From assembly GCA_025529335.1 (NCBI GenBank), contig JAMYHX010000076.1, positions 53,090 through 117,089 on the forward strand: 64,000 bases of DNA, given 5' to 3'. A program made the translations under genes and the position numbers. This document shows positions 34,638 to 47,249 of the stretch, in pieces. The notes under the pieces are model-generated. The model was not told the DNA's origin, did not search any database, and worked only from the letters and a program-made list of their open reading frames with translations. Numbering within the stretch: position 1 is the first letter of the stretch; each line of letters starts with the position of its first letter. The stretch comes from Rhizopus sp. PT2906 (Eukaryota > Mucoromycota > Mucoromycetes > Mucorales > Rhizopodaceae).

Positions 34638-37600
34638 TTAATTACATACTTCAATGGCTTCAACAATGCGTTGTTGAATACCACCAGGAACTGGCAAGTA
34701 AGTGTTGCCCATCAAATCAGCATCTACTTCACGAGCACATTGTCTTCCTTCATTAATACCCCAAACGATCAATGATTGACCACGACGACAGTCACCAGCA
34801 GCATAGACACCAGGAACAGATGTGCTGTACTTGGACTTGGGTGTTTCAATGTTGGAACGGACATCTTGCTTCAATTCGAGCTGCTTGATCAAGCTAGTTT
34901 CAGGGCCCAAGAAACCCATGGAGAGTAAGATAAGATCGGCTTCAAAGAATTGTTCAGATCCAGGAACTTCCTTCATAGACCATTTGCCGTCTTCAGATTT
35001 GATCCATTCAACACGAACAGTTTCAATACCAGTCAATTTACCATCAGCGTTACCCACAAAGCGCTTAGACAAGACACAGTATTCACGAGGATCGCGTCCG
35101 GTTTGAGCAATGACTTCAGAGTGACCATAATCGACCTTGAAGACTCTAGCGAATTGAGGCCATGGGTTATCAGGTGCACGTGTGTTGGGAGGCTGAGGAA
35201 GCAATTCAAAGTTGACAACAGACTTGCAACCATGACGAAGAGAGGTACCGATACAGTCATTACCTGTGTCACCACCACCAATGACAATAACGTGCTTGTC
35301 CTTAGCAGAGAGGTATTGACCATCCTTGAGGCCACTGTCCAAAAGAGACTTGGTATTGGCTTGCAAGAACTCCATGGCAAAGTGAATACCGTCCAATTCA
35401 CGACCAGGAATCTTGAGATCACGTGGCCAGGTGGCACCAGTAGCAACGATTAGAGCATCGTTTTCTTCACGAATAGCGTTGGCATCAACGTCAACACCAA
35501 TATGAGCATTGGAAACAAATGTGATGCCTTCAGCGGCCATGAGGTCAATACGACGTTGAACAATCTTCTTGTCAAGCTTCATGTTGGGAATACCATACAT
35601 CAAAAGACCACCCATACGGTCATTACGATCATAAACGGTGACAAGATGACCAGCCTTGTTCAATTGATCAGCAGCGGCTAAACCAGCAGGACCAGAACCA
35701 ATGATGGCAATCTTCTTACCGGTACGTTGAGCAGGAGGCTGAGGAACGATCCAGCCTTCTTGGAAGGCACGGTCAATGATGGCACATTCAATGCTCTTGA
35801 TAGCAACAGGAGGTTCGGTGATACCCAAAACACAAGCATTCTCACAAGGAGCAGGGCAAACTCTGCCTGTGAATTCAGGGAAGTTGTTGGTCATCAAAAG
35901 ACGATCAAGAGCTTCCTTCCAGTTATCCTTGTACACAAGTTCGTTCCACTTGGGGATGATGTTACCGATGGGACAACCAGTGTCAGATTGACAGAAGGGA
36001 ACACCACAGTCCATACAACGAGCAGCTTGTTCATGGAGTTGGCTACGAGTCAAGCGATCGTTGATTTCTTCCCAGTCACCCAAACGCTTCTTAGCATCAC
36101 GATAGCGGTCAGTTCTGCGCTTGTACTTCATGAAACCACGGACCTTGTCCAACTTGGCACGACGGGCAAGAACAGCTTCTTCGGCCAAGACACTATCTTC
36201 GAGATCTTCAACCTGAGGTTCAGCCTTCTTCTTGTGAATTTCTTCGCAAGGCTTAGGAGCAGCGACAGCATTCTTTTCAGCACGTTGCTTTTCCAAAAGA
36301 GCACGGTATTCAGTAGGCATGACCATGACGAACTTGGGAAGATACTCATTAAAGTTCTTGAGCACACGATCAGCGACTTCAGAGCCAGTGTAGTGGCGGT
36401 GGTCTTCAATCAGATCACGTAATTCAGCGATACGTTCTTCATCATTGACAGTATCAAGTTCAACCATTTCCAAGTTGACATTCTTCTTGAATTGATCATT
36501 GACATCCAAGACATAAGCGATACCACCAGACATACCAGCAGCAAAGTTACGACCGGTGCTGCCGAGGATGACAACACGACCACCTGTCATGTATTCACAA
36601 CCGTGATCACCAACGCCTTCACAGACAGCATGAGCACCAGAGTTACGTACGCAGAAACGTTCAGCGGCAATACCACGGAAGAAGGCCTTACCACTGGTGG
36701 CACCATACAAACAGACGTTACCAACAATAACATTGTCTTCAGACTTGAAGGTAGATGACTTGGGGGGATAGATGGCAATCTTACCACCAGAAAGACCCTT
36801 ACCGACATAATCGTTTGAGTCACCTTCCAATTCGAAGAAGATACCAGGAGCAAGGAAGGCACCAAGAGATTGACCAGCAGATCCCTTCAACTTGATGTGG
36901 ATCGTATCGGCAGGTAAACCGGTTTCGCCATGACGTTTAGAGACATGGTAAGAGAGAGTAGTACCCAAGGCACGATCGGTGTTGACAACATCAGCTTCAA
37001 TATAGACCTTTTCCTTGTTAGTCAAGGCGCTTTCAGCTTCTTCAATAAAGTAGTTGTCTAAACGAATGTGGAGGTTATGCTTCTGCTTGGTAACACAGTA
37101 GTTGGCAACGTTAGGACGAAGAGAAGAGGCAGGTGTCAAGATGGGAGACAAGTCCAAGTTGGCAGTCTTGAAGGTACGAAGGGATTCGTTGACCTTGAGC
37201 ATGTCAGCACGACCAACCATTTCATTGATTGTACGGAAACCAAGCTTAGCCATGATGCTACGTAATTCTTCAGCAAGGTAGTAGAAGAAGTTGATGACAT
37301 GTTCAGGAGAACCTTCAAACTTCTTACGCAACTCGGGATCTTGAGTAGCAATACCGACAGGGCAAGTGTTCTATAATAGAATTAATACGAGCACTTTAAT
37401 ACAGACAATATAAATTACTTACCAAGTGACACTTTCTCATCATGATACAACCAAGAGCGATAAGAGGTGTAGTAGCAAAACCCCATTCTTCAGCGCCAAG
37501 CAAACAGGCAATAGCAATATCACGACCTGTCTTAATTTGACCATCGGTCTGAACGATGACACGACCACGCAAGTCGTTAAGAACCAAGGTCTGATGAGTT

Positions 37601-40600
37601 TCAGCAAGACCCAATTCCCAAGGAAGACCAGCGTACTTGATACCAGTCCATCGAGAAGCACCAGTACCACCATCGTGACCAGAGATAAGGATATGATCAG
37701 CCTTAGCCTTGGCAACACCAGCAGCAACAATACCCACACCGACTTCAGATACAAGTTTGACAGAGACACGAGCGCGAGGGTTAGAGCACTTCAAGTCATA
37801 GATCAGTTGCTTCAAGTCTTCGATAGAGTAAATATCGTGGTGAGGAGGAGGAGAGATAAGGCCGATACCAGGAGTCGTCTTTCTGGTGCTAGCAATTTCT
37901 TCAGATACTTTGCTACCAGCCAACTCACCACCTTCACCGGGCTTGGCACCTTGAGCCATCTTGATCTGTAGTTCGTCAGAGTCAGAGAGGTAGAAACTAG
38001 TGACACCAAAACGACCAGAGGCGACTTGCTTGATGGCAGAACGCATGGACTCACCATTGTCAAGGGGCTTTGAACGCTCGGGTTTCTCACCACCTTCACC
38101 TGTGTTGGATTTACCTCCCAATTTGTTCATGGCAAGAGCCAAGGAAGAGTGGGCTTCCATCGAAATAGAACCATAAGACATGGCACCAGTAACAAAGCGC
38201 TTGACAATCTTGTCCCAAGATTCGACCTGATCAATAGGAATAGACTTGGCATTGTCATAGTCAAAATCGAGCATACCACGGAGAGTACACTTCTTGATGG
38301 CTTCATAAGCATTGCGAGAGTAAGCATCATAAGAGGATTGGTTCTTTTGACGAACAGCATCTTGGAGGTTAGCAATACCATTAGGCTCAGCAATGTGAGG
38401 AGCACCACCATCACGCCAGTGGTATTCACCAGATTCTGGAAGGCCAACGGGCTGAACAGTGTTGCGGCTAGGATAACCAGTCTCATGAAGAGTAAGTGCG
38501 TCCAAGGCAAAGATGTCAAAGGTGACACCCTTGATACGAGAAGCAGTACCAGAGAAGCAACGAGAGATGACACTGTCATCAACACCGAGAGCTTCAAAGA
38601 TTTGTGCACCCTTGTAAGAGGCTAAGGTTGAGATACCCATCTTGGACATAACCTTGAGAATACCATTATCGATACCCTTCTTAAAGTTGTAGATGAGCTT
38701 CTCAGGCGTCAAGCCTTCATGAACAGCCTTTTCACGGCAAAGCTTGACCATAGCTTCCATAGCCAAGTAAGGACAGACGGCATCAACACCGTAACCCAAG
38801 AGAACACAAAAGTGGTGGACTTCACGAGCTTCGCCGGTTTCAACCATCAAGGCAATACGACTACGTTGCTTGCTACGGACCAAGTAGTGATGAACACCAC
38901 CAGCAGCGATCAAGGAAGAGATGGCTACACGCTCAGCGTTCACAGCGCGATCAGAGAGAACAATGATCTTGTATCCATTATCAATAGCTGTAGAAACTTC
39001 CTTACAGATGCGTTCCAAAGTGTTGACATAGCCTTCAACGCCTTCAGACTTGGCAAAGGTGATGTCAATCGTTTGAACCTTCCAAGAAGGATGAACATCG
39101 GACATGGATTTGATAGCAGCCAACTCTTGCATAGAAAGGATAGGAGAAGGCAAAGCTAATTGATGACACTGGCTTTCATCCATTTCCAAAATGTTGCCCT
39201 TGGGACCAACATAGCACTCGAGTGACATGACGATTTCTTCACGAATGGGATCAATGGGAGGATTAGTGACTTGAGCGAAAAGTTCACGGAAGTATTCGTA
39301 AATCAAACGAGGCTGCTCGGCAAGACAGGCGAGAGCAGTATCATTACCCATAGAACCCAAAGGTTCCTTACCAGTAGAGGCCAAGGGAACCATGATCAAG
39401 TTGAGTTGTTCCAAGGTGTAGCCAAAGGCCTTAAGACGAGGATCGGCCTGAACAGTGGTTTCATCAAGAGCAGGAATTTGTTGCACTTGATCTGTCTTTT
39501 CGACAATGTCCTTGAGAACAATGTTTTGGTTCTTGATCCATTCCTGGAAGTTACGCTTGGCAGCGGTTTGAAGCTTGAGTTGCTTGTCATCAACAATGAT
39601 ACCTTCGACGGTATCTACCAACAGCATACGACCGGGCTTCAAACGACCCTTTTCGACAACTGTTTCGGGATCAATGAAAACAGTACCAACCTCAGAGGCA
39701 CAGATCATGATATCGTCAGAAGTCAAGTAGTAACGGCATGGACGAAGACCGTTACGATCCAAGGAGGCACCACAGTAACGACCATCAGAGAAGGTGAAAA
39801 GAGCGGGACCATCCCAAGGTTCCATGAGAGAAGCAGCCCATTGATAAAAGGCCTTGACTTCAGGACTCATTTGTTCATGGTTCTGCCAAGCTTCGGGAAT
39901 CATCATCATGACGGCTTCAGGTAAGGTCAAGACACCGTTGATGACGAGCAATTCAAGGACGTTATCGAATGCAGCAGAGTCAGAGCCGCCTTCTTCAATG
40001 ATAGGGTAAAGCAAGTCCAGCTCGTTACCAAACTTGTCAGATGCCATTACACCTTCACGAGAACGCATCCAATTCTTATTTCCACGTACGGTATTGATTT
40101 CACCTATAAGCACAGATAAGTACGTGACCCTTTGCTCTTTCGAGATTACTTACCGTTATGAGCACACCAACGCATGGGTTGAGCACGATCCCAGGAAGGA
40201 AAAGTGTTTGTGGAGAAACGAGAGTGAACGAGAGCAAAATGAGTTGTGTATTGCACATTGTTCAAATCGTGGAAATAGAGGTAGACCTGCTTGGGAGTCA
40301 ACTGGCCCTTGTAGACAATATTCTTGTTTGAAAGAGAACAGATATAGAACCATTTCTTCATGGTAAGGGTATGAGTAGCATGCTTGCGAAGGACATAGAG
40401 TTGACGTTCGAAGTAGGGTTCATCAAATTCCTTGGATTGATCAGCCAAGACAACAAAGGGTTGTTCGATAGCAGGTTCCTTTGATCTTGCAGCAGGGCCA
40501 ATGATAGAAGAATCACGAGGGACAGTACGCCAACCGAGCACTTTGAGATGAAGTGCCTCAGCAAGTTGTTCAAACACTTTCTTGCTTTCATCTACAGATT

Positions 40601-40940
40601 CAGCATCACCCTTCATGAAGAGGTTACCAACAGCATATTGACCTTCGGGAGGTAAAGAGATACCCAAAAGACGGCTTGTTTCATTTACAAAGAATTCATG
40701 AGGGATGCCCGTCATGACGCCTGCGCCATCACCATCACGAATATCAGCACCACTAGCACCACGATGGGTCATGTTACATAAAATGTAACTTGCTTCAGAT
40801 AAAATCTTGTGAGAGCGTACACCTTTGACATGTACCATAAAACCAACACCACAGGCATCTTTTTCAAATTCAGGATTATATAAACCTTGAGCGGGAGGAA
40901 TAGCACCAGCCCATGACTTGTTTTCGTTGTTGATAGACAT
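34638..40940 (-). CDS. GLT1: Glutamate synthase, NADH-dependent (GOGAT), full length
   Basis: GOGAT makes two glutamates from glutamine and 2-oxoglutarate, completing ammonium assimilation with glutamine synthetase. Three exons fit exactly: 40940-40154, 40103-37423 and 37370-34638. They total 6,201 bp (2,066 aa), typical of fused fungal or plant NADH enzymes. The glutaminase nucleophile is the Cys in EKDACGVGF, after a propeptide of about 33 residues. The FMN domain contains GEGGEKPERS and KPGEGGELAG. The 3Fe-4S ligands appear across intron 2 as CIMMRKCHLNTCPVG. The beta-subunit part has CMDCGVPFCQSDTGCPIGN for the 4Fe-4S clusters, the FAD motif IIGSGPAGLAAADQL and the NAD(P)H motif VIGGGDTGNDC. 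Codon use is strongly biased, suggesting high expression. No catalytic position is visibly broken. Confidence 0.98.
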
Positions 40941-43130
40941 TCTTATGTACAATAGAGCTTAATGTAAGAGAGAGGTTGGAGGGGGTATTTATTTAATAAA
41001 AAGGGGGAACTTTCTTGTATGTATCTAACTATGTATATATAACAACTAACTAACTAAAAAAAAAAGAGATTTATATATAGGTGTACTCTCTCTTTTCTTG
41101 TTTTTTTTTATAAAAAAGAAAATAAAAAATAGGAAAAAATAGGACAAAAGGATATTTATACAAGATGAAAATTATAGGGCGGTTTCAAAAGATTCTTATC
41201 TTTGTCCGTCTCAAACCAATCAACTTTAAATGTCACCTCAATTGATCTTTAGGGTCACATGTCAATCTAATATCGAAAATGCTATCTTTTATGTATTATC
41301 AATCATATTTCATTAATATTTATGAATATGAGTGTTTAAATATGAGAGAAATAAAGGTTTTATATGTTGAAATTTCATTAATTTCATGGCTACACCATAA
41401 AATAGATTTTATCATTTCTATATAAAAAAACACAGATCTTGAATTCTATTCATCCGTTATCTTATCATTTCTTTCCATTTTTCGGATTGCATTACACTAG
41501 ATATCCATATATAGTAACTATGGAATATGAAGGTATATTTACTAGCTAAACATCGACGATAATGAGCTGTAAACAAGTGGATGGTCAATCTAACTCAACT
41601 AGCTCGAGATCTTTTTGTTTTCGTGTAGTATTGACAATAATTTCTAAATTGAGTAACCCTGACTCTTTAGATTTTTTTAACCAATTAAAATCATTCGTTC
41701 AATCTCTATCAAATAAGATCTATTGTTTTGTATCACAGAATCACTTATCTTCCCATGGCTACCTTTATTCTCTCCCCACATATTCATACAACACAGGCTA
41801 TAAATTCAATCTAACATCGGATAAGGTCGGAAAGGTCTATTTGGCTTACGTTTTACTATTTACTTTTCCTTTCTCACTTTCTTTCTTTCTCTTTTCTTTT
41901 ACTTGCTTTCTTTTTCATTTTATTACTTTTGAAATCAAATTGAATATTAAAATAAAATAAAAAGAATCAACAACAATAAAAGTGACGCTTGTGCAGAATT
42001 CATATTTGCATTTTTAGATTACACAAGAACCTTAAAAATCGGGTTGTTTTGTATTCATCTTTTATCAGCCTAGGTCATTGGATGATTCCATCATTTTGTG
42101 TAATGTAACCATGGCATTTCCGTGACAGTGACGTTACATGATCTTTCGCTATTAGAGCACAGATTCACGTGTATAAATATATACAGCCTTCGCATCCACT
42201 ATTTCTTTATTCTCCTTTTGCGTGCATTATCAGTACGATCTAAGTTCCGCAGTGAAAAGAAAAAAAAAAGGGCAGATTTTCGCACGCAGAATTAAATACA
42301 AGACCATAGCGTCAGTCTGCTTGATGTTTCATACAGTAATTAAATAAATAAAGCAGGAGCGGCATTTTGCTGTAATGATCTTTGGTGAAGCGAATTAGCT
42401 TAGTGCCTTGGTAATTTCGTGTATATAATAAAGCTAAGAAAGACAACAAAAGATTATATAGACTAATAGCAAAGTGACCCTTGACAAACTAAAGATCTGG
42501 GGTAGCCCGAGCTTGGGAAAGCATTATTTCTCTTTTTTCGTTCCCCAAACTAAAGTGAAGTTAACAAGACGGCTCTGCTTTCATGAAATTCATTACACAA
42601 TTCATTCGAAAATACTAATGATATTCACTTATGGAATAATGTTTCTTCTTGTCTTTATTCAAAGATTAAAAGCAGCATTAAAAAGAAAAGAATTCTTAAT
42701 TCATGAATGATATTTGTACATTTACAGAGCTTTTTATATTCTTAAAGTAAACGATAAGCGCGAATATGCAACTTGGATAGGAACAGTAGTTAATCCTTTT
42801 AAGAAGCGTCAGTTCGCCTTCCAGTGATCAATTCAGTTCAATGCTCAAAGCATTAACCAGTAATGCTTGTATAACTTAACAAATGCTCAATTAGCGAAAG
42901 TGAGACACACACATTGCACTACTGGACGAACCGTGAGATTTAATTAAACCATTAATAAACGAAAGATCGCTGACCTATAAATACGTGGTTTCATGAGACT
43001 ATTTTTATACGCAAAATACAAAATTCTCTTCTATTTACAAATGGTTTCATGCTCGGTTGTTCATGAAATCATTAATGTCGATACTTTAATAACTTTGTTT
43101 TCGTTAAAAAGTGTAATTTTAGATAGCTCA
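40941..43130. other. Upstream region of GLT1 and long spacer
   Basis: AT-rich. Poly-A and TA-rich stretches near 41040-41130 are probably the GLT1 5' region. A TATA-like TATAAATATATAC sits at about 42173, followed by a pyrimidine-rich stretch, yet no convincing coding sequence follows. The open frame at 42474-42710 has no family resemblance and is not called. Confidence 0.4.
41562..41960 (+). CDS. Possible hypothetical protein (132 aa)
   Basis: An uninterrupted frame starts MSCKQVDGQSNSTSSRSFCF. It has a Ser-rich N-terminus, a mixed polar middle (SNPDSLDFFNQLKSFVQSLS) and a strongly hydrophobic Phe/Leu/Ser C-terminal segment encoded by CTTT-rich DNA. That last part looks like low-complexity sequence read through, or a splice donor could come before it. 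No family recognised; it may well be noncoding. Confidence 0.25.
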   Translation: MSCKQVDGQSNSTSSRSFCFRVVLTIISKLSNPDSLDFFNQLKSFVQSLSNKIYCFVSQNHLSSHGYLYSLPTYSYNTGYKFNLTSDKVGKVYLAYVLLFTFPFSLSFFLFSFTCFLFHFITFEIKLNIKIK

Positions 43131-44010
43131 TAAGGATGCATGGCCGTCCATAGCAATGACTTCCCCTGTAGAGTTGGTGTCGGTGTTGATAGAATCGTGG
43201 AATAAGTTACCCGCGTTTTCCATGGTGATATCGGCAGCTTGGTCGGACGTTCTATGTCTGCTAGGTAAGCTTTCTTGTGAAAATGTTTTACCGATCTATG
43301 CCTTAGAGTAGAAGAGTCAAGAAACAGTGCACTTGATGGGAGTGCGAATGTATTTCAGGGCGCTTGTCATATGGCCACTGTGGTGTATTAGGACGAAATT
43401 GGCTTTTTCTTCAAGTGAAAGATTAGCGTATTTAGGATCTCGTAAGACTTTTGGGTCGCAAGGTTCAAAATCATCCTTAAGGATAACTTTAAAGCGATTT
43501 AATTGTTTGCGAAGCTCATTCGCATAATCATTATGCACAAGTAATGCAACGATATCGCGATCTGGACAATGTATATCCAGTATAGGGGTACTCTGGATAT
43601 CAAGTTTTCTCAAGCGAGTACGGATCTAACCAATAAGGGCTCGTGTCTTAGTTGGTAGACATACGTATTGAAATCATTGATCCTTAAATGGCGGTTGTAG
43701 AAAGTGTGTGGTTACTTCTTGTCGTTGCAGTCGGCGTTGTTGTTCATGTTCTGCAAGACTACACCTGATTTGGGAAATACGCTAAGGGTTATGTCATGGA
43801 GGTGCTTGGGAGAGTAGTGCAGGAAAAACTTTGGAGCTGAGGTGACTGTCGTCTTTGGAATGTTTGGGTCGATTCGTATTCGTGGATTACTGTGTCGCTT
43901 GTCCTTGAAGTTGGGTCATCTGTTGACGTAGGTTGGCTATCTCTGCGAGGGCTGCTGCAAATTCGGTCGAGAGGCGTTGGATCATGTTCAATAGGGGTTG
44001 CATATCGTGT
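43130..44010 (-). pseudogene. Decayed LINE ORF1/gag-like gene
   Basis: On the minus strand the relic starts near 44003 with MQPLLNMIQRLSTEFAAALA and IANLRQQMTQLQGQATQ, a coiled-coil-like N-terminus. After several stops comes RKLDIQSTPILDIHCPDRDI, VALLVHNDYANELRKQL and AFVLIHH-type sequence, ending near 43135 with NSTGEVIAMDGHAS. The pattern ILDIHYP..VALLVHN.YA is one I know from repeated retroelement proteins of Mucorales. There are stops after GQATQ and in the linker, plus a frame change after the ORF ending at 43317. It is therefore a dead copy; no RT follows in this window on the same strand. Confidence 0.6.
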
Positions 44011-44332
44011 GCCTGATCGTTTGTGTTACAAATTTAAGTAGGTTGTGTATTGTGGAAATCTCCAGAAATATCGTTAGTTGATGAGCTAACAAGACTATTA
44101 GAAGAGACTAAATATTGAACAATGTACATCATGGTGCGAGTCTGGAAGGTCTTTCTACATCCGTGGTAATAAAATATAGGCATGGGTGGATCAGTTTTAG
44201 TGGATCCATTACGACGAAATTGACCCATCTGACGTATTTTAACCCTGATATTGACTTATAGAGTATTCCAAGAGCTTATCATAGTTTGTACAGTACCTGT
44301 CCAAATTATACTGTATATAAAAGAGAGTCTGG

Positions 44333-44665
44333 GCTAATGCTACGGGCGCTACATGTGAGATCACTTTACAACTTCACACTACCAAAGCTCTGCCTAACCT
44401 AAGGCTGTCCAACTCACTCTATCTGATATAAAATGTGAATTCATCATAATTACATGTGAATGATTTTGATTCTTTGCTGATAGAACTGACAACATAAAAT
44501 TAGAATAAAAACATTTCTTTATATTTCTTCTTCTCCTTGAAAAGAAACAATCCAAGATGGTAACTTCATAAACTTATGTTTAACTTGACGCTACATAACA
44601 AAAGGCCATGCTGGGCGACATCATAGGTAGCGGGTAGAGGTAGCGTCCGTAGTATTGATCCGTCT
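44333..44665. repeat. Dispersed direct repeat, copy 1
   Basis: This copy recurs in the same orientation at 52199-52545. Shared blocks are CTAATGCTACGGGC at the start, GATAGAACTGACA, then AAAAGAAACAA, TAACTTGACGCTACA/TAGCTTGACACTACA and AGGTAGCGGGTAGAGGTAGCG near the end. Divergence is considerable, with many indels. There is no obvious coding capacity. Confidence 0.75.
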
Positions 44666-44715
44666 TTACATTAAATGAACGTGGCCGTGGGCGTTCTGCC
44701 TACATATCAATTTTT

Positions 44716-45890
44716 AATGTAATTGGAAATGAAGTGTTGAAGGAACATGTCAAGAAATGAATTCATCAAGCAACTGAAAAACCAGAACAAGCATTAACAA
44801 ACATATTCAACTTGTATAAAGAAGATAATGATGAACTTCTCATCCTTTTTAACAGTAAACTTAACAAAGAATCAGAGTACTTGGCCGAACTTTTAATGCT
44901 TTCCATTATCTCAGCTAATAGTATTGTTGAAAGCCATATTAAACAGGTCTTTGAATTCTATTGTTAATAATGGAAAAATATATACACCACCCCTAAATCA
45001 CAGGTCCAGTGGATGTTTGGGTAGCTCTATTCCATATTATTAATAACGCTCAATTTAATTTATTAGTGGTTTACCCAAACAATTATGATATCAAAAAAGA
45101 AGTCATTACTATTGAAGATTGAAAAAGATACTCGTAAATAAAGTTTTAAAGTTTATAGATCCCATGTTTTTTTTGACAGTTATCAAACTCTTAGTTATTC
45201 AGTAAGGAGTGGTGGATAATTTTAAAGTCCGTGGTGTGATAGATAAGAAATTTAGGGGTGGCGTATACATTTTCCCTTTCTTTCATCTTTTGATCTAAAG
45301 AAACAAATCAACAAGAAATTCATCTACATTGATAATTTCGACAATCAGGCAAATATCTCAACAGCCAAGACCTACTTTCTGAATGATAAGGATAAATAGC
45401 AATTATAAGAGTTTTCACATAAGACGTTGACGTCCATGAAGCTCACATTTTTACTAATGAATACCAACCAAATTTGGTAATGGTGAGTAGCACATTGAAC
45501 TCCGAAGAGTTGTGATAACCGTAACTTACCATTTCGGCATCTTGATAAGAACATTTTTACTTGAGAATTATAAACCATACTACTGCTCATTGTTTAACAG
45601 TGGCTTTTTTGGATTTTGAGTGCTTATTCATTCCTCCGCATGAAGCAACCAGTAGAGCCTTGCTTTCAAAATGTTACATGCAAATGTTGTTGTTTGTTCA
45701 CAATTTGCATAATAAATATAATACAAGCACTAGGTGATACCAATAAACTAAGAATGACATTTCTCCTAACTGCTGTCTTTCAATATACAATCTTGATGCC
45801 TTTGAACCTGTAGAACAGGTCTCACAAGATGTCTTATCTACAAAGTTTTGCCAAACGTGTTACTACCCTATACACACCATTAATATATTA
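44716..45890 (+). pseudogene. Unidentified decayed gene, several frames, interrupted by stops
   Basis: No family recognised. Consecutive plus-strand segments read like protein: NVIGNEVLKEHVKK, a stop, then IHQATEKPEQALTNIFNLYK and LNKESEYLAELLMLSIISAN (44716-44949). Next is GPVDVWVALFHIINNAQFNL (45003-45122), then KKFIYIDNFDNQANISTAKT (about 45297-45398) and DVHEAHIFTNEYQPNLVM (about 45423-45512). Last come VAFLDFECLFIPPHEATSRA (about 45550-45750) and LDAFEPVEQVSQDVLSTKFC (to about 45885). Amino-acid composition and lack of low complexity argue for former coding. TGA after VKK may be a former Trp codon. GT...AG ends at 44947-45003 could mark one intron. A 304-bp inverted-repeat-bounded stretch lies inside it. 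Confidence 0.45.
44972..45275. mobile_element. 304-bp sequence bounded by 26-bp terminal inverted repeats (MITE-like)
   Basis: The left end GGAAAAATATATACACCACC + CCTAAAT (44972-44998) is mirrored at 45250-45275. The right end's reverse complement is GGAAAATGTATACGCCACCC + CTAAAT. The core CRCCACCCCTAAAT is identical but for one base. If TA is the duplicated target, the element could instead start inside at CACCACC and end at GGTGGCG, with TA on each side, as in Tc1/mariner insertions. The interior holds coding-like sequence rather than transposase. Confidence 0.55.
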
Positions 45891-47249
45891 ACTACTCTAT
45901 CATTAGTATGAAAACATGATTATTATGTGTAATGCTCATCATCAAGCTAATCAATAAGCGCGAGCTGCATTCAAGGTGCAGCATGTAAGGGGTGGACAGC
46001 ACAAGGGCATCTTTCAAGAAGCATCCAATGTCAAACTCGATAAATTAAGAACGCTGTCACAATGAGCTACGATGCAACAATAATATATTAGGTGTAGGGG
46101 CACTCCAATGACAAAGGGCAAGTGCTTGTCGTGTTTATGGGATATTTTACACTTTCCCAGGCACATGTGCTTTACTATAGCCATGAACAGGTTCATTTTA
46201 TAGTTTAATTAATCCATGTCTTCTACAAGTATCCTTAGTGACACTAAGGATATCCCGGATCGTGTTCTCATGAATGTAGTACTTGTCCAAAGACTAAGTC
46301 GTGTCTACCAAGATACGGCAAGTCATCTGCAATACCAACATTTAAAAAAAAGGAGAGCCATCCGATCTACATTGAGCTAAATAAACAAATAATTGAACTT
46401 GCATAAAATTAGTGGACTAATTACCAACCAATATGACATGCGTTTATTATCGAAATAACAAGAAATGGACCATGAAGAAATGAGGGGGCCAACCTTTACG
46501 TTTTAAATTCCGATCATGATGCTGTTCGCTTACAGCCATCGTTTACCCTTCTTCCCCCCCCCTTGATCACTGCCCTATGTATACTGTTCTTGATTATTTC
46601 TCCTCTTTAGCTAAAAGGGTGCTGTTTTCTTATTCGAAGTAAGGGGATGATTCAAGTAACAGTCGCGTATGGAAAAAGAAGGAGGGAAGAGCGGCTAGAT
46701 CGATGTAATTTGTCCTAAAACGGTACATTTAATATTTGCTTAATTACCTTTTATTATCAATGTTTACTAGCTAGAATCATTTTTATCACGCAACTTTTAA
46801 TCAAAGTTTCAAAAAGGGCCCAGGGAGGAGTGAAAGAGGAAATGGAAAAGTACAAGAGTTGGTTTATGCAAGTGACAGGGTAACTCAATGGTTCCTAGAC
46901 TAGGGTACCAAAAAGTACACTCATGTGGGTGCCCTTGAAAATGACTCGTAAGCTTCTCTCAAGTAAATATATAAAGCAAAAGATATTTCATCATTCATCA
47001 TTCATCATCATTATGCCAATTGTGGTACATGATCGCCCAAAAGAAGAGTAGATGATGTCCGTGTTACTATCATGGAAAAATAAGCACAAGGGTAAGGGCT
47101 GATAACAACAGAATGACAGAGCGATAGAGAATGTGTCATGTGAGTGATGCTAAAGTGTTGTCTTGGCTGAACAAAAATGTCGATTTTTCTAAAATTAAAA
47201 GTATAAAAATAACTTGACTTTGCTTATCCTTCTTCTTCTTTCTTCAACA
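45891..47249. other. Spacer with possible gene relics; nothing firm
   Basis: AT-rich. A 54-codon frame from 46216 (MSSTSILSDTKDIPDRVLMN) is balanced in composition but has no family resemblance. A C run occurs at 46554-46562. TATA-like GTATAAAAATAAC at about 47201-47213 lies 40 bp before the next start. Confidence 0.35.

Noticed and set aside
34822..40366. Many long open frames antisense to GLT1 (for example at 35727-36422 and 39271-39924)
   Set aside because: They mirror a highly biased, strongly coding sense strand; their translations are Thr/Ser/Val-rich with no family resemblance.
42474..42710. 78-codon ORF with a hydrophobic stretch
   Set aside because: No leader, family or splice context; composition like the AT-rich spacer.
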